From Sulfurospirillum cavolei (GTDB lineage: Bacteria > Campylobacterota > Campylobacteria > Campylobacterales > Sulfurospirillaceae): a stretch of DNA of 64,000 nucleotides. This document shows positions 1-8,641 of the stretch, piece by piece (position 1 is the first letter of the stretch; each line of letters starts with the position of its first letter). The DNA is taken from NCBI RefSeq assembly GCF_001548055.1, contig NZ_AP014724.1, forward strand, positions 1,426,001 to 1,490,000, read 5' to 3'. The notes below the pieces were generated by a model. It made no database searches, was not told the DNA's origin, and saw nothing but the letters and a program-made list of their open reading frames with translations. A program made the translations under genes and the position numbers.

Positions 1-714
1 GTCTTCCCATGCCGCACTTTGACGCTCTACTTCGTAATCGATGGCTCTTTGGATGAATTTAAACGAGTTTAGGTTCTTAATCTCCGCTCTCGTATAAAGC
101 TTCGTATCGCCTTTCGGGCGAATCGAGACGTTCGCGTCGCAACGAAAACTTCCCTCTTGCATATTCGCGTCGCTAATGTCGAGGTAACGCAAAATAGCAT
201 GAAGCTTTTTAAGGTATAAAACCGCCTCTTCGCTACTGCGCATATCCGGTTCGCTGACGATCTCTAACAGCGGTGTTCCGGCACGGTTAAGATCGACATG
301 TGAGACGTTGCCGTGGTGAATATTTTTTCCCGCGTCTTCTTCGAGATGCGCGCGCGTAACCCCGATGCGTTTTTTCGTCCCGTCCTCAAAATCGATATAT
401 ATCTCGCCTGCTTCGACGATAGGTATTTCAAACTGGCTGATTTGATACCCTTTGGGTAAATCGGGATAAAAATAGTTTTTACGGTTAAAAATAGATTTTC
501 GATTGATCGTTGCGTTGATGGCCGTTCCAAGCGCAATGGCTTTTTTCACCGCCTCTTTATTTAAAACGGGCAAAGCTCCCGGAAGGCCTAAGCAGACCTC
601 GCACACGTTAGTATTGGGTTCATCGCCGAAACTGGTCGGACAACTGCAAAAAATTTTGGTTTTCGTATTTAACTGAGCATGAACCTCAAGTCCTATAACA
701 ACTTCAAATTCCAT
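1..714 (-). CDS. gatB: Asp/Glu-tRNA amidotransferase subunit B, partial (C-terminus beyond left edge)
   Basis: GatB is the ATP-dependent kinase/transamidase subunit of GatCAB, which converts mischarged Glu-tRNA(Gln) and Asp-tRNA(Asn) to Gln-tRNA and Asn-tRNA in the cytosol. The first 238 codons are visible, starting at the ATG at 714 with [12 protein letters not shown], then a CPTSFG stretch and a second Cys pair ([10 protein letters not shown]) that together form the GatB zinc site, followed by the conserved [16 protein letters not shown] region and SEPDMRS. The remaining half, including the helical and tRNA-contacting domains, lies off the window. It follows the thiE-like gene by 17 nt on the same strand, so it is probably the last visible member of the atpB-97aa-thiE-gatB run. 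Identification is secure; only the length is unknown. Confidence 0.95.
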   Translation of the reverse strand, partial: MEFEVVIGLEVHAQLNTKTKIFCSCPTSFGDEPNTNVCEVCLGLPGALPVLNKEAVKKAIALGTAINATINRKSIFNRKNYFYPDLPKGYQISQFEIPIVEAGEIYIDFEDGTKKRIGVTRAHLEEDAGKNIHHGNVSHVDLNRAGTPLLEIVSEPDMRSSEEAVLYLKKLHAILRYLDISDANMQEGSFRCDANVSIRPKGDTKLYTRAEIKNLNSFKFIQRAIDYEVERQSAAWED

Positions 715-731
715 TCATGAGCCTTTGCGGA

Positions 732-1289
732 TTAATCTAAAAACAAGCGGATAGAAGCAATTCCGTACACCCCAAGTGCTTCACACGCCTTGACATGCGC
801 AGGTTTGACGATACCTCCAAGCGCGAAACATTTGAGAGAGATTTTATCATTTATTTCTTTTAACTTCTCTAAACCTACGGGCGTTCCTTTGCCGGGGGAT
901 TCGAAGATGGGACTAAACGTCAACGCATCGGCACCGTTTTTTTGTGCCTCTTCCGCTTCGCGTAAGGTATGCGTACTGACCACGACAAAAAGTCCTAAAG
1001 CTTTAGCCTCTTCAACGACATGTAACGCATTTGAGGGCAAATGTACGCCCAAAACGCCTAAACGATGAGCCAAACGATAATCGCCATGGAGAAGGACGTT
1101 TGCATATAAATTTTGCGGAAGCAAAGCAAGAACCTCCGTAGCAAACACTGCATAATCGACAACATGTTTATCGCGCAAACAGATATAATCGACGTGGTGT
1201 TTTTGCGTAATGTCACGAAGTTTTTGCGCACAGATTTGCGCATCGGAAGTGTAATAAAGCGGATCAGTGATCAGATAGCGTTTGAGCAT
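732..1289 (-). CDS. thiamine phosphate synthase / TenI family protein
   Basis: A 185-residue TIM-barrel protein of the ThiE/TenI family. ThiE joins HMP-PP and thiazole phosphate to make thiamine phosphate; TenI isomerises the thiazole. The start [10 protein letters not shown] at 1289 is chosen because the family begins with this YLITD strand; a longer reading up to 1385 only adds a low-complexity basic tail that overlaps the upstream gene. Visible are the phosphate-binding SPIFESPGKGTPVG loop near residue 135 and the FALGGI strand near 162. ThiE proteins usually show GVHLGQ-DD in the middle barrel; here it reads GVHLPS, which is closer to TenI, so the substrate is uncertain. Length is slightly short for ThiE (about 205-215). 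A dedicated thiD-cytX-thiM operon and thiL lie elsewhere in the window. Confidence 0.8.
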   Translation of the reverse strand: MLKRYLITDPLYYTSDAQICAQKLRDITQKHHVDYICLRDKHVVDYAVFATEVLALLPQNLYANVLLHGDYRLAHRLGVLGVHLPSNALHVVEEAKALGLFVVVSTHTLREAEEAQKNGADALTFSPIFESPGKGTPVGLEKLKEINDKISLKCFALGGIVKPAHVKACEALGVYGIASIRLFLD

Positions 1290-1557
1290 CGTTTGTGTCG
1301 ATCCAGCGTTGCAATAAAGCCGTTTGCTTTTGCGCTTCCGAAAATTTGGCAATCTGCAAAGACGCCACTTCAAAAACAACCACAAAAAGTGCTCCGAAGA
1401 GAAAACAAAAAAGCCCGATCACGCAAGCGACGATCCATCCGAAAGGTAAGAAGAGTAAAAAGAAGTATGTCCCGCCGGCAATTGCAAGAGCCCAAGAGGC
1501 ACCTTGCAAAAAGCTCAGCAGTTTTTCAAAACGCGAGAAATCTTTAGTGTTCTTCAC
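1264..1557 (-). CDS. small two-helix membrane protein, unknown
   Basis: A 97-residue protein with two adjacent hydrophobic segments (about residues 20-40 and 42-66) separated by a short turn, and a polar amphipathic C-terminus rich in Gln and Ala. It starts with GTG at 1557, overlaps the end of atpB by 14 nt and overlaps the start of the thiE-like gene by 26 nt, so it is almost certainly co-translated with both. I do not recognise a functional family; position after atpB suggests an accessory membrane protein conserved in this group, but nothing in the sequence shows a role in ATP synthase. The strongly hydrophobic composition and overlap on both sides support that it is a real gene rather than a shadow ORF. 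Confidence 0.65.
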   Translation of the reverse strand: MKNTKDFSRFEKLLSFLQGASWALAIAGGTYFFLLFLPFGWIVACVIGLFCFLFGALFVVVFEVASLQIAKFSEAQKQTALLQRWIDTNDAQTLSDH

Positions 1558-2221
1558 TGATCAAGACCGCACCTGCAAGATAAACGTACGTTAAGATCAT
1601 AAAAATAAACGTTTGCAAAAGTGCGGAAAACGTTAAAAGCGCATATGCGGGAAGCGGAGCAACCCAAGGGGCAAGCATTAAAACTACCGCCAAGAAAATA
1701 TCTTCGCCTTTGATGTTACCGAAAAGTCGGAAGGAAAGGGAAATAATACGCGAAAAATGCGAAACGATTTCGATAGGAAACATTAACGGAGCCAAAAGTT
1801 TGACCGGTCCCATAAAATGTGCGAAATAGTGAACGACGCCGTTGACGCGGATACCTTCAAAATTATAATAAACAAAAACCATTAACGCCAATGCCAATGT
1901 CATGTTTAGACTGCTTGAAGGTGCTTCAAAACCGGGAACGATACCGATCATATTGGCAACAAAAACGACCAAACCGATGGTTGCTACAAGCGGTAAATAT
2001 TTGCGAGATAACTCTTCTCCGATGACGTCTCTGCCCATAGAGATAACGCCTACAAGATATGCTTCCATAACGTTTTGTACGCCGCTTGGGACCAATTGCA
2101 TCTTAGACGTTGCCATTTTGGCGAGTCCCAAGACGATCAATGCTACCAAAAGAATGTGGGATACGAAAAGAAAGTTATGGTCGTGACTGATTAAGCCTAC
2201 AAAGGTAAAAATTTCACCCAT
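1544..2221 (-). CDS. atpB: F0F1 ATP synthase subunit a
   Basis: Subunit a forms the proton half-channels of the membrane F0 sector against the c-ring. The 225-residue protein has five or six hydrophobic helices and the diagnostic SLSFRLFGN motif, in which Arg165 is the essential arginine facing the c-ring carboxylate. LVPSGVQN near residue 44 and the C-terminal [21 protein letters not shown] helix are also typical. As in other Campylobacterota, atpB stands apart from the F1 operon. It heads a run of overlapping or closely spaced genes (97-residue membrane protein, thiE-like, gatB). Start ATG at 2221 gives the expected N-terminus [11 protein letters not shown]. Confidence 0.96.
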   Translation of the reverse strand: MGEIFTFVGLISHDHNFLFVSHILLVALIVLGLAKMATSKMQLVPSGVQNVMEAYLVGVISMGRDVIGEELSRKYLPLVATIGLVVFVANMIGIVPGFEAPSSSLNMTLALALMVFVYYNFEGIRVNGVVHYFAHFMGPVKLLAPLMFPIEIVSHFSRIISLSFRLFGNIKGEDIFLAVVLMLAPWVAPLPAYALLTFSALLQTFIFMILTYVYLAGAVLISEEH

Positions 2222-2280
2222 TACACCGTTCCTTTAATTATTATTTGCGTGATTGTATCGATAAATCATTTAATCATTCA

Positions 2281-2487
2281 TTAAGACTTCGCTTTTTGGC
2301 GAAGCTTTGTGACTTGTTCACCGCCGATACCCCAATTGTCGGTATCGACTTCATCGATAACGACGACGGTCGTCGAACGATTTTTTCCTAACACGTCGAC
2401 CAATAAATCGGTCACGCCCGCAATGAGTTTTTCTTTTTGCTCTTTGCTGGCACCTTCTTTGGTTATTTTGATATTGACGTAGGGCAT
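2281..2487 (-). CDS. 4-oxalocrotonate tautomerase-like protein
   Basis: A 68-residue member of the tautomerase superfamily. After removal of the initiator Met the catalytic Pro (MPYVNIKIT) becomes the N-terminus, which is the general base in this family; the beta-alpha-beta fold follows with the conserved QKEKLIAGVTDLL helix and the VVVIDEVDTDNWGIGG segment typical of the DmpI-type subgroup. Its start codon lies inside the 3' end of the SulP gene (25-nt overlap), so it is probably translationally coupled to it. The physiological substrate in this organism is unknown; such proteins often work on 2-hydroxy-dienoates but many genomic copies have no known pathway. Confidence 0.88.
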   Translation of the reverse strand: MPYVNIKITKEGASKEQKEKLIAGVTDLLVDVLGKNRSTTVVVIDEVDTDNWGIGGEQVTKLRQKAKS

Positions 2488-4184
2488 GGCATCTCCTGAT
2501 TGAGTAGTCGATCGGCACGAAGGAGTGCCGTATCGATATGATCGGTAATGTTTTCTTGTCCGACGTTTTTATCAAAACCGAGGCGTTCCATTTTATGTTT
2601 AATACGCTCGTTGACGCCGGAGAGTACAAGAACCGTTCCGTTGCTTTGACACAACTCTAAAAATTCTTCCAAAGCATGTAATCCCGTCGCATCGATCATG
2701 GGAACATGACGCATTCGTAAAATAAACACTTTAGGAGCATCTTCCAATTCGCCCAAAATATTTTTTAAACGATCGGCGACGCCAAAGAAGAAAGGACCGT
2801 TAATTTCATACACTTCGACGCCTTGCGGGACGATTTTATTGCTAATGGCATGCGCGTCGGTTTCGTCAATCGGCTCGTCGGTTTCGTCAAAAGGCATAAC
2901 CACGCTCTCTTTCGTGTCGATAATCCCCGTCACGTCGATCATACGCTTGATAAATAAAAGACCCGCCAACATAATGCCCGTTTGGACGCCGGTGTTCAAA
3001 TCGATAAAAACGGTCAAAAAGAAAGTCATTAAAAGGACGACGACGTCGTTTCGTTCCGACTTAAGTGCAATCGCTTTAAAATGATGAAATTCGCTCATAT
3101 TCCATGCAACGACCACTAAAATTGCCGCCAATGCCGCCAAGGGAATTAATAAAATCAATTTTGAAAACAAAAACATAAAGATCAATAGCATCAACGCGTG
3201 CAACATACCCGAAACCGGACCGTATGCACCCGATTTAATATTGGTTGCCGTTCGAGCGATCGCACCCGTCGCCGCAATACCGCCGAAGAGCACCGACCCG
3301 ATGTTAGCGACGCCTTGAGCGATCAGCTCCTTGTTGGAATGGTGATGATCGCCCGTCATACCGTCTGCAACGACACACGAAAGTAAAGACTCGATTGCCC
3401 CTAAAATCGCTATCGTAATAGCATCGGGGAAAACGGCGCGAATTTTTTCCAGCGAAAAAGCGGGGATCGAAGGTGACGGAAGCGTCGAAGGTAACGATCC
3501 GAATTTCGATCCTATCGTTTCAACCGGTATATTAAACCACCAAACCGCAAACGAAGCAAAAACAATGACCAGCATCGGAGCGGGAACACGCGGAAAACGA
3601 TGGCGAAGTTTAATTAACATCGCGATGCTGATCAGCCCTATAGCCAGTGCGTAATAATTCACATGTAAGACTTCATGCGAATACAAAACCCATTGATCGG
3701 TAAATTCCGCCGGCATTTTTGCAATCGGCAAGCCTAAAAAATCTTTGATTTGCGATGAAAAAATAATTAAGGCAATACCGCTTGTAAATCCCACCGTTAC
3801 GGGATACGGAATAAACTTGATGATATTGCCGAGTTTAAAAACACCCATTAAAACGAGCATTCCGCCGGCTAAAAACGTCGCAATCACCAAACCGTCATAG
3901 CCGTGTTTTAAAATCACCGCATAAAGTACCACAACAAAAGCCCCCGTAGGACCTCCAATCTGATACCTGCTACCTCCGAGTAAGGAGATAATAAACCCCG
4001 CAACGATCGCCGTAAAAAGACCGCGTTCGGGACTTACGCCGCTGGCAATCGCAAATGCCATCGCCAAAGGTAAGGCAATAATCGCCACCGTCGCTCCCGC
4101 AAGCACGTCCGAAGAAAAGTGTGCGAAAGTGTACCCTTCCTTTAAAAGCGTATAGCTTCTAGGAAGCCAATTTCTTACATTCAT
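2463..4184 (-). CDS. SulP family inorganic anion transporter with STAS domain
   Basis: A 573-residue SulP/SLC26-type transporter for sulfate, bicarbonate or related anions in the inner membrane. The N-terminal two thirds hold about 12-14 hydrophobic segments, including VAIIALPLAMAFAIASG near residue 33 and the GGSRYQIGGPTGAFVVVL stretch, both classical for the family. A cytoplasmic STAS domain starts near residue 450 (EVYEINGPFFFGVADRL) with the DATGLHALEEF loop. The ATG at 4184 is preferred over the TTG one codon upstream because AAAGAAAGG lies at a good distance. Substrate cannot be read from sequence; bicarbonate or sulfate are the usual candidates. It precedes the tautomerase with which it overlaps. 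Confidence 0.92.
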   Translation of the reverse strand: MNVRNWLPRSYTLLKEGYTFAHFSSDVLAGATVAIIALPLAMAFAIASGVSPERGLFTAIVAGFIISLLGGSRYQIGGPTGAFVVVLYAVILKHGYDGLVIATFLAGGMLVLMGVFKLGNIIKFIPYPVTVGFTSGIALIIFSSQIKDFLGLPIAKMPAEFTDQWVLYSHEVLHVNYYALAIGLISIAMLIKLRHRFPRVPAPMLVIVFASFAVWWFNIPVETIGSKFGSLPSTLPSPSIPAFSLEKIRAVFPDAITIAILGAIESLLSCVVADGMTGDHHHSNKELIAQGVANIGSVLFGGIAATGAIARTATNIKSGAYGPVSGMLHALMLLIFMFLFSKLILLIPLAALAAILVVVAWNMSEFHHFKAIALKSERNDVVVLLMTFFLTVFIDLNTGVQTGIMLAGLLFIKRMIDVTGIIDTKESVVMPFDETDEPIDETDAHAISNKIVPQGVEVYEINGPFFFGVADRLKNILGELEDAPKVFILRMRHVPMIDATGLHALEEFLELCQSNGTVLVLSGVNERIKHKMERLGFDKNVGQENITDHIDTALLRADRLLNQEMPCPTSISK

Positions 4185-4199
4185 CAAAACCGCCTTTCT

Positions 4200-4952
4200 T
4201 TACAGTATTTGTTTCTCCTGTCCTAAGCGATACAGGGCAAAATCGAATTTGACGGGATCGTTAGGATCAAGTGTTTTTAAGGCATCGGTCAGCTCGAGAA
4301 CCGCTTTAAAATCGTATGTTTTACGCGCAATCAACCCTAATTTTCGACCGACGCGAAACGTATGCGTATCTAAGGGCATCAAAAGGTCTTGAGGACGAAC
4401 CTCGTTCCACAAACCCAAGTCCAATGCGTCGCAACGAACCATCCAACGTAAATACATATGCCATCGTTTGTAAGCGGAAGTCGGGTTAGATGAAGGCATT
4501 TTACCTAAGAGAAACTGATACCCTTTTGAACGATACGGATTAGAAGCGTACAACATGTCGATCAGTACGGCAATTCCGTCCATGACGTTTTGCTTTTTTC
4601 GATACCCGCGTAGAAACAGTTTTTCCAAACTTCCGTGCGTCTCTTTGAGGCGTTTGAGCGTTATAAAAAATGCTTGAATGTCAAGACTGCTTTGAAAACG
4701 ATAATACGAAGATTGCAAAGCCTCGGCGATATGCGATTCGCTTGTTTCCAAAAGGCTAAAGTCCAAACTCTCTAAAAAATGCACGATCGCTTGAGCATTT
4801 CCGTAAGCAAAAAGCGCACAAACCAAAGCGACGTATTCGTCTTTATACCGTGAAGCAACCATTAAAGGATCGGGTTTTGAAACGGATAATTCTAAAGCGC
4901 AATTGCGTTTAAGAGCTTCTTCGCGTAAACGATCGGCAATGCTTTTATGCAT
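4200..4952 (-). CDS. TIGR02757 (DUF2400) family protein
   Basis: A 250-residue protein of the TIGR02757 family, conserved in Campylobacterota and Bacteroidetes but without an assigned function. Recognisable features are YKDEYVALVCALFAYGNAQ near residue 40, the NPTSAYKRWHMYLRWMVR segment near 160 and MPLDTHTFRVGRKLGL near 193, which resembles the substrate-binding end of the HhH-GPD DNA glycosylase fold; a DNA-related role is therefore conceivable but not shown. The gene overlaps the ABC permease upstream by 8 nt and ends 15 nt before the SulP start, so it sits in the middle of the run that begins with the flagellar genes. Confidence 0.85.
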   Translation of the reverse strand: MHKSIADRLREEALKRNCALELSVSKPDPLMVASRYKDEYVALVCALFAYGNAQAIVHFLESLDFSLLETSESHIAEALQSSYYRFQSSLDIQAFFITLKRLKETHGSLEKLFLRGYRKKQNVMDGIAVLIDMLYASNPYRSKGYQFLLGKMPSSNPTSAYKRWHMYLRWMVRCDALDLGLWNEVRPQDLLMPLDTHTFRVGRKLGLIARKTYDFKAVLELTDALKTLDPNDPVKFDFALYRLGQEKQIL

Positions 4953-5757
4953 CGCTTAAAGCCTCTTTTTCGTTACTTTTTTCTTGGAGGTAGTCGGAAA
5001 GTTGAAGCAAAGAAAACGTCACGAGAAAGATCAAAAGGCCGGGGAAAAAACTCAGCCACCACGCAATGTCGATAACGTCGCGCCCTTCGCTTAAAATAAC
5101 GCCCCAACTGATTTGAGGCGGCATAATGCCGATCCCTAAAAAACTCAATCCGCTTTCGGAAAGTATCGCGCCGCTAACGCCGAAGGTAAAACTGATGAAA
5201 AAGATAGGCGCAAGTAAAGGAGCAAAATATTTAAAAATAATTTTAAACGTTCCTACATGTGAGAGTTGTAAAATTTTGATAAACGGCGCATTGGCAATCG
5301 CAAAGCTCTCGCTTCGAATCATACGCGCCATTCCCATCCATCCCGTCACCGAGATAATCACAACAAGTATCCAGACCGACGCGTTCATATAACTGATCAA
5401 CGCCAAGAGTAAGAAAAAAGTCGGAAACGTTAAAAAAAGATCGATCACGATAATAACCAAACGATCGACGCCTTTTTGAAAAAACCCCGCACTAATGCCG
5501 ATCATCAAGCCGATGACACTTGCAATAAAAGCACTACCGAGTCCGATTAAAAGCGAAATTTGACCGCCGAGCATTAAACGGGCTAAAAGATCGCGCCCTA
5601 AGCGATCGGTTCCCAAAAGATGATCACAATCGGGTGCTAGCAAAATGGCGTCGGGATGGAGATCGTAAGGCGAAACATGATAGAAAAAAGGCGCACCGAA
5701 GCATAAAAAGAAAATGAGCACCAATAAACAGGTGCTCGCGTAAGGAAAGCGTTTCAC
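4945..5757 (-). CDS. ABC transporter permease, DppC/OppC-like, no partner genes
   Basis: A 270-residue inner-membrane permease of the peptide/nickel ABC importer class. It has the N-terminal DppC-type region (HLLGTDRLGRDLLARLMLGG near residue 46), five or six further hydrophobic segments and the EAA-type cytoplasmic loop around residues 150-185, then the LSFLGIGIMPPQISWG signature shared by DppC/OppC. It starts with GTG at 5757, sharing one base with the flgK stop codon (TAGTG), so translation is coupled to flgK. No DppB, ATPase or binding-protein gene is adjacent, so it must work with distant partners or has another role. Confidence 0.88.
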   Translation of the reverse strand: MKRFPYASTCLLVLIFFLCFGAPFFYHVSPYDLHPDAILLAPDCDHLLGTDRLGRDLLARLMLGGQISLLIGLGSAFIASVIGLMIGISAGFFQKGVDRLVIIVIDLFLTFPTFFLLLALISYMNASVWILVVIISVTGWMGMARMIRSESFAIANAPFIKILQLSHVGTFKIIFKYFAPLLAPIFFISFTFGVSGAILSESGLSFLGIGIMPPQISWGVILSEGRDVIDIAWWLSFFPGLLIFLVTFSLLQLSDYLQEKSNEKEALSDA

Positions 5758-7601
5758 TAGGATTTGATACCTAAAAGCGTATCTAACATTTCATCGATTG
5801 TCGTAATAATTTTAGCGGCAGCGGCAAACGACTTTTGATATTGCATCAAATCAATCAGTTCTTCTTCTGTATTAACACCGCTAATCGATTGAAATTCAGA
5901 AGTAATCGTTGCATTTAAAGCTTCATTGGTGTCATATTGACTTTTTGCCGCGGAAGCATCCGTAGCAATCTTCGCCGTAAACGCGCTGTATTGCCCTTGT
6001 ATCGTACCCTGAGAAATCGAGCCGTCTTTATGGTAAAAATTTAACGACGTATATTGAAGCTGAAGCATACTGTTCGCAACACTATGATTTCCGTAAACGG
6101 GAGCTCCGTATCCTTGAACCGCGGAAGGGTTTTCTTTATATTCCGTTTTGACGTTAATATTCGAAGCGTCGGTACCCGTTAAAAACTGGCTCACTCCGAT
6201 AATACCCGGAAAATTACTACCGTTGTCTTTAACGGCAACCGTATAACCGTTATTCAAAGAAGTTGGGCTAATCGAAAAAGAACCGTTGTCCATAAACTCG
6301 GCTTTAAAATAGTCACTCACGTCATTCAGCGCGTTGTTGTCTTGATTGTCGTCCGTATCACTGTTAAATTGCGTTAAGATACTTTGCGAAAACGTATCGT
6401 CGTTCATCGTCGTCATACCGTTAATCGTGAGTGTTTTACGTGCCACTTCTTTTCCGTTGGTATCGTAAACGATGACGTCCATCGATCCGTCGTTCATATT
6501 ATTGTAAACGTTTTTCAGCGACTCATTGCCTTTCAGCGATAAAGATGGACTATCCATACGTTTTTGGGCACTTTGAGCATAAATATTGTTGGTTTCCGTA
6601 ATAAAAGTCTGAGCAAAACTATCTAAATCATCTATATAGCCTTGTAAAATACCGTCTTGCGGGTATCCGCCGTTGATGCTTTTATCAATTACACGCCCTC
6701 TTAAATCCAAAATAGCACCGATTTTACCTCCGGATAACTGTGTCGTCAAGTCGTAAAGACTACCGTCTTGCATTTGCGAAGAGATGGAGTAATAACTGCT
6801 TTCGTTGGAAGAGTTATCGATAACGATCGGATGAAACGTAGGTCCGTCTACAAACGAGGCACCCGATATATTGAGATAATATTCCTTTCCCGTATCGGTC
6901 ATATTGGCATCTACGGTCGTATCACTCGTAATATTGCCTTTAAAAACGGATATATTGACCAACTTAGAGAGCGTCAATTCCAATTTATCGCGTTGATCTC
7001 GTAAATCATTGGCATATGTTCCCTTGGTTGCTTCGACGATACCGATTTGTTTATTCAAATCGGCAATTTGACTTCCAAGGCTATTCAATTCGTCGACGGC
7101 CGTTTTTAATTGCGTGTTCATGGAGTCTTGCAAATTTCTTAACGAATCCCTCGTCGATTGGATATTGGTCGTCAATGTAACGCTTTTTTGGATCAATGCG
7201 ATTTTTTGTGAACCTTCCGTCGTATTAGAAGCTAAATTACTCCATTCCGTAAAATAGTTCGTTAAATCTTGCGCCAATCCCGAATCGCTTAAATCAGGGA
7301 AATATTTTGCCGTTTCTTGCAAAGTTTTAGTCGCAAACGTATCGTAAGAGAGATTTGAAGAGGCATCGCGAAGTTTAGAGTAGACAAACTCATCATGAAT
7401 ACGTACGATCGAAGTAACGGAAACACCGCTACCTATGCTAACGCCTTGCGTATAAAGAGGCGTACTTGCCGCAAACGAAACACGTTGACGCGTATACGAA
7501 TCATTGTCGGCATTGGAAATATTTTGGCTGGTCGTCGCAATAGCGATTTGCGAAGCATTTAATGCCGTTTTGCCGGTATTGAGCGTGCTAAATAGGCTCA
7601 T
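5757..7601 (-). CDS. flgK: flagellar hook-filament junction protein FlgK (HAP1)
   Basis: FlgK joins hook to filament and is exported through the flagellar type III apparatus. The 614-residue protein starts with the axial-family signature SLFSTLNTGKTALNASQ and SQNISNADNDSYTRQRV, has a variable middle domain rich in Asn/Ser/Asp, and ends with EEELIDLMQYQKSFAAAAK, the C-terminal coiled-coil shared by hook-associated proteins. Length agrees with epsilon FlgK proteins (about 600). It lies 2 nt after the flgN-like gene and belongs to the run driven by the sigma54 promoter upstream of flgI, probably with additional input from the sigma28-like site before flgM. Confidence 0.95.
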   Translation of the reverse strand: MSLFSTLNTGKTALNASQIAIATTSQNISNADNDSYTRQRVSFAASTPLYTQGVSIGSGVSVTSIVRIHDEFVYSKLRDASSNLSYDTFATKTLQETAKYFPDLSDSGLAQDLTNYFTEWSNLASNTTEGSQKIALIQKSVTLTTNIQSTRDSLRNLQDSMNTQLKTAVDELNSLGSQIADLNKQIGIVEATKGTYANDLRDQRDKLELTLSKLVNISVFKGNITSDTTVDANMTDTGKEYYLNISGASFVDGPTFHPIVIDNSSNESSYYSISSQMQDGSLYDLTTQLSGGKIGAILDLRGRVIDKSINGGYPQDGILQGYIDDLDSFAQTFITETNNIYAQSAQKRMDSPSLSLKGNESLKNVYNNMNDGSMDVIVYDTNGKEVARKTLTINGMTTMNDDTFSQSILTQFNSDTDDNQDNNALNDVSDYFKAEFMDNGSFSISPTSLNNGYTVAVKDNGSNFPGIIGVSQFLTGTDASNINVKTEYKENPSAVQGYGAPVYGNHSVANSMLQLQYTSLNFYHKDGSISQGTIQGQYSAFTAKIATDASAAKSQYDTNEALNATITSEFQSISGVNTEEELIDLMQYQKSFAAAAKIITTIDEMLDTLLGIKS

Positions 7602-7603
7602 CT

Positions 7604-8032
7604 TTAAGCCCTTACTTTGAGTAAAGAAGCCGGTTTGTGATTCGAAGCGGTATAACCGTCCATTTCTCGCGGGAAAATACTGTCCAGCAGAACGTTATAA
7701 AACTGGCTAACGGTCACAACGTAACGCGCATACTGCTTATTGCATGTTTTAAGCTCGGACAATTTGGTTTTCATATACGCTAAAAGTTGTTTTTGCTCGG
7801 CGTTTAGAAGCTCTTCAAGCGATTTTTGTCCGCTTTCTTTCAGCATTTTCATTAACTCATTATCTAACAGTGATTTTTTATGTTCAAAAGAGTGAAGTAA
7901 ATCTTCTTTAATTTTAGCACGTTCAAAAACATTCATATGTTTGGCAACCTTGATATCGGCAATGTCCTTTTCCGTTTGTTCTATCAGGTTTTCAATATCT
8001 TTGATCGCATTTTGTAGATAGTGAGTTAACAT
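7604..8032 (-). CDS. flgN: FlgN-type flagellar export chaperone
   Basis: A 142-residue, almost entirely helical protein with heptad-like spacing of Leu/Ile (residues 5-110) and no membrane segment. Its position between flgM and flgK matches the gene (Cj1465 type) that acts as FlgN chaperone for FlgK/FlgL in Campylobacter; similarity to enterobacterial FlgN is weak, so the call rests on gene order, size and coiled-coil character. It ends 2 nt before flgK starts, consistent with co-translation of chaperone and cargo. Confidence 0.7.
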   Translation of the reverse strand: MLTHYLQNAIKDIENLIEQTEKDIADIKVAKHMNVFERAKIKEDLLHSFEHKKSLLDNELMKMLKESGQKSLEELLNAEQKQLLAYMKTKLSELKTCNKQYARYVVTVSQFYNVLLDSIFPREMDGYTASNHKPASLLKVRA

Positions 8033-8058
8033 TTTTTATCCTTTGATATAGAAAGGAC

Positions 8059-8259
8059 TTAGAACAACTCTTCCGTAATCGCTTTTGCCGTTTTTTTCAG
8101 ATCGACCTTATACGTTCCGTCTTCGATCTCGGCTTTAAGCGTAGAAAGTTTGTCTATGCCTTCGCTTTTTTCGGTTTTTTCGGCACTCTTTACGGTGTCG
8201 TCTTTGAATGCACTGCCTTGTACATACGCCGCATTGGACGCTTGAACGGTTGAAATCAT
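8059..8259 (-). CDS. flgM: anti-sigma28 factor FlgM (short epsilon type)
   Basis: A 66-residue protein whose position after flgI-flgJ and before flgN-flgK, small size and C-terminal pattern (KLSTLKAEIEDGTYKVDLKKTAKAI) identify it as FlgM, which holds FliA (sigma28) inactive until the hook is finished. The IEDGTYKVD segment is the conserved region that contacts the sigma factor. The N-terminal half is polar and likely disordered. Epsilon FlgM proteins are shorter than the enterobacterial form (about 97 residues), as here. A candidate sigma28 promoter lies 39 to 65 bases upstream of its start codon, which would give the usual autoregulatory loop. Confidence 0.82.
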   Translation of the reverse strand: MISTVQASNAAYVQGSAFKDDTVKSAEKTEKSEGIDKLSTLKAEIEDGTYKVDLKKTAKAITEELF

Positions 8260-8297
8260 TTGAGACCCTTTATAAGTTTAACGTTTGTGTTAACCCT

Positions 8298-8324
8298 ATA
8301 TCGTCTAAAACAATAAAACATTAA
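8298..8324 (-). promoter_or_regulatory. candidate sigma28 (FliA) promoter before flgM
   Basis: Read on the minus strand this is TTAA, exactly 15 bases, then GACGATAT. The epsilon sigma28 consensus is TAAA-N15-GCCGATAT, so there is one difference in each element and perfect spacing. It lies about 40 bases upstream of the flgM start and overlaps the stop of the flgJ-like gene. FliA control of flgM is known in Campylobacter; here the assignment is inference from the match. Confidence 0.6.
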
Positions 8325-8641
8325 CGCCCTTCTTTCAAATAATTAAAAAGCATCTGACTGATTCCGAGTCCACCGCTAAGCGCGGAACTCATCGTATCGT
8401 TATACATCGATCGATAAATCTTATCTCCGGCATCTTTTGGAAAAAGCGGGTCTTGCTCTTCCGTGTCCGTTGCGATGTCTAAAATTTGTTTGAGAAAAAA
8501 AGCTTCAAATTTATCGGTTTGTTCTTTCAGCAAAGCATCGCTTTGAGACGCACTGCTTGATGCCGAAGCCGCTTTGACGTTTGTCGTCGGTAAAGAGCCG
8601 TAATTCGCATTCATCAATGCTAGCGACGTATCATTGGTCAT
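8321..8641 (-). CDS. flgJ: rod-binding protein, FlgJ N-terminal domain only
   Basis: A 106-residue protein matching the N-terminal rod-cap (Rod-binding) domain of Flg[15 protein letters not shown], then [22 protein letters not shown] and the [10 protein letters not shown] end. The C-terminal peptidoglycan hydrolase domain of enterobacterial FlgJ is absent, as is usual in Campylobacterota, so it would serve only as rod assembly factor in the periplasm. Its ATG overlaps the flgI stop codon (TAATG), indicating coupled translation. Confidence 0.88.
   Translation of the reverse strand: MTNDTSLALMNANYGSLPTTNVKAASASSSASQSDALLKEQTDKFEAFFLKQILDIATDTEEQDPLFPKDAGDKIYRSMYNDTMSSALSGGLGISQMLFNYLKEGR

Noticed and set aside
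1290..1385. Longer N-terminus of the ThiE/TenI protein
   Set aside because: The extra 32 residues are basic and lie within the overlapping 97-residue membrane protein; the family begins at MLKRYLITD.
8321..8641. Truncated FlgJ as a broken gene
   Set aside because: Single-domain FlgJ without muramidase is normal in Campylobacterota, and the gene is overlapped with flgI in an intact operon.
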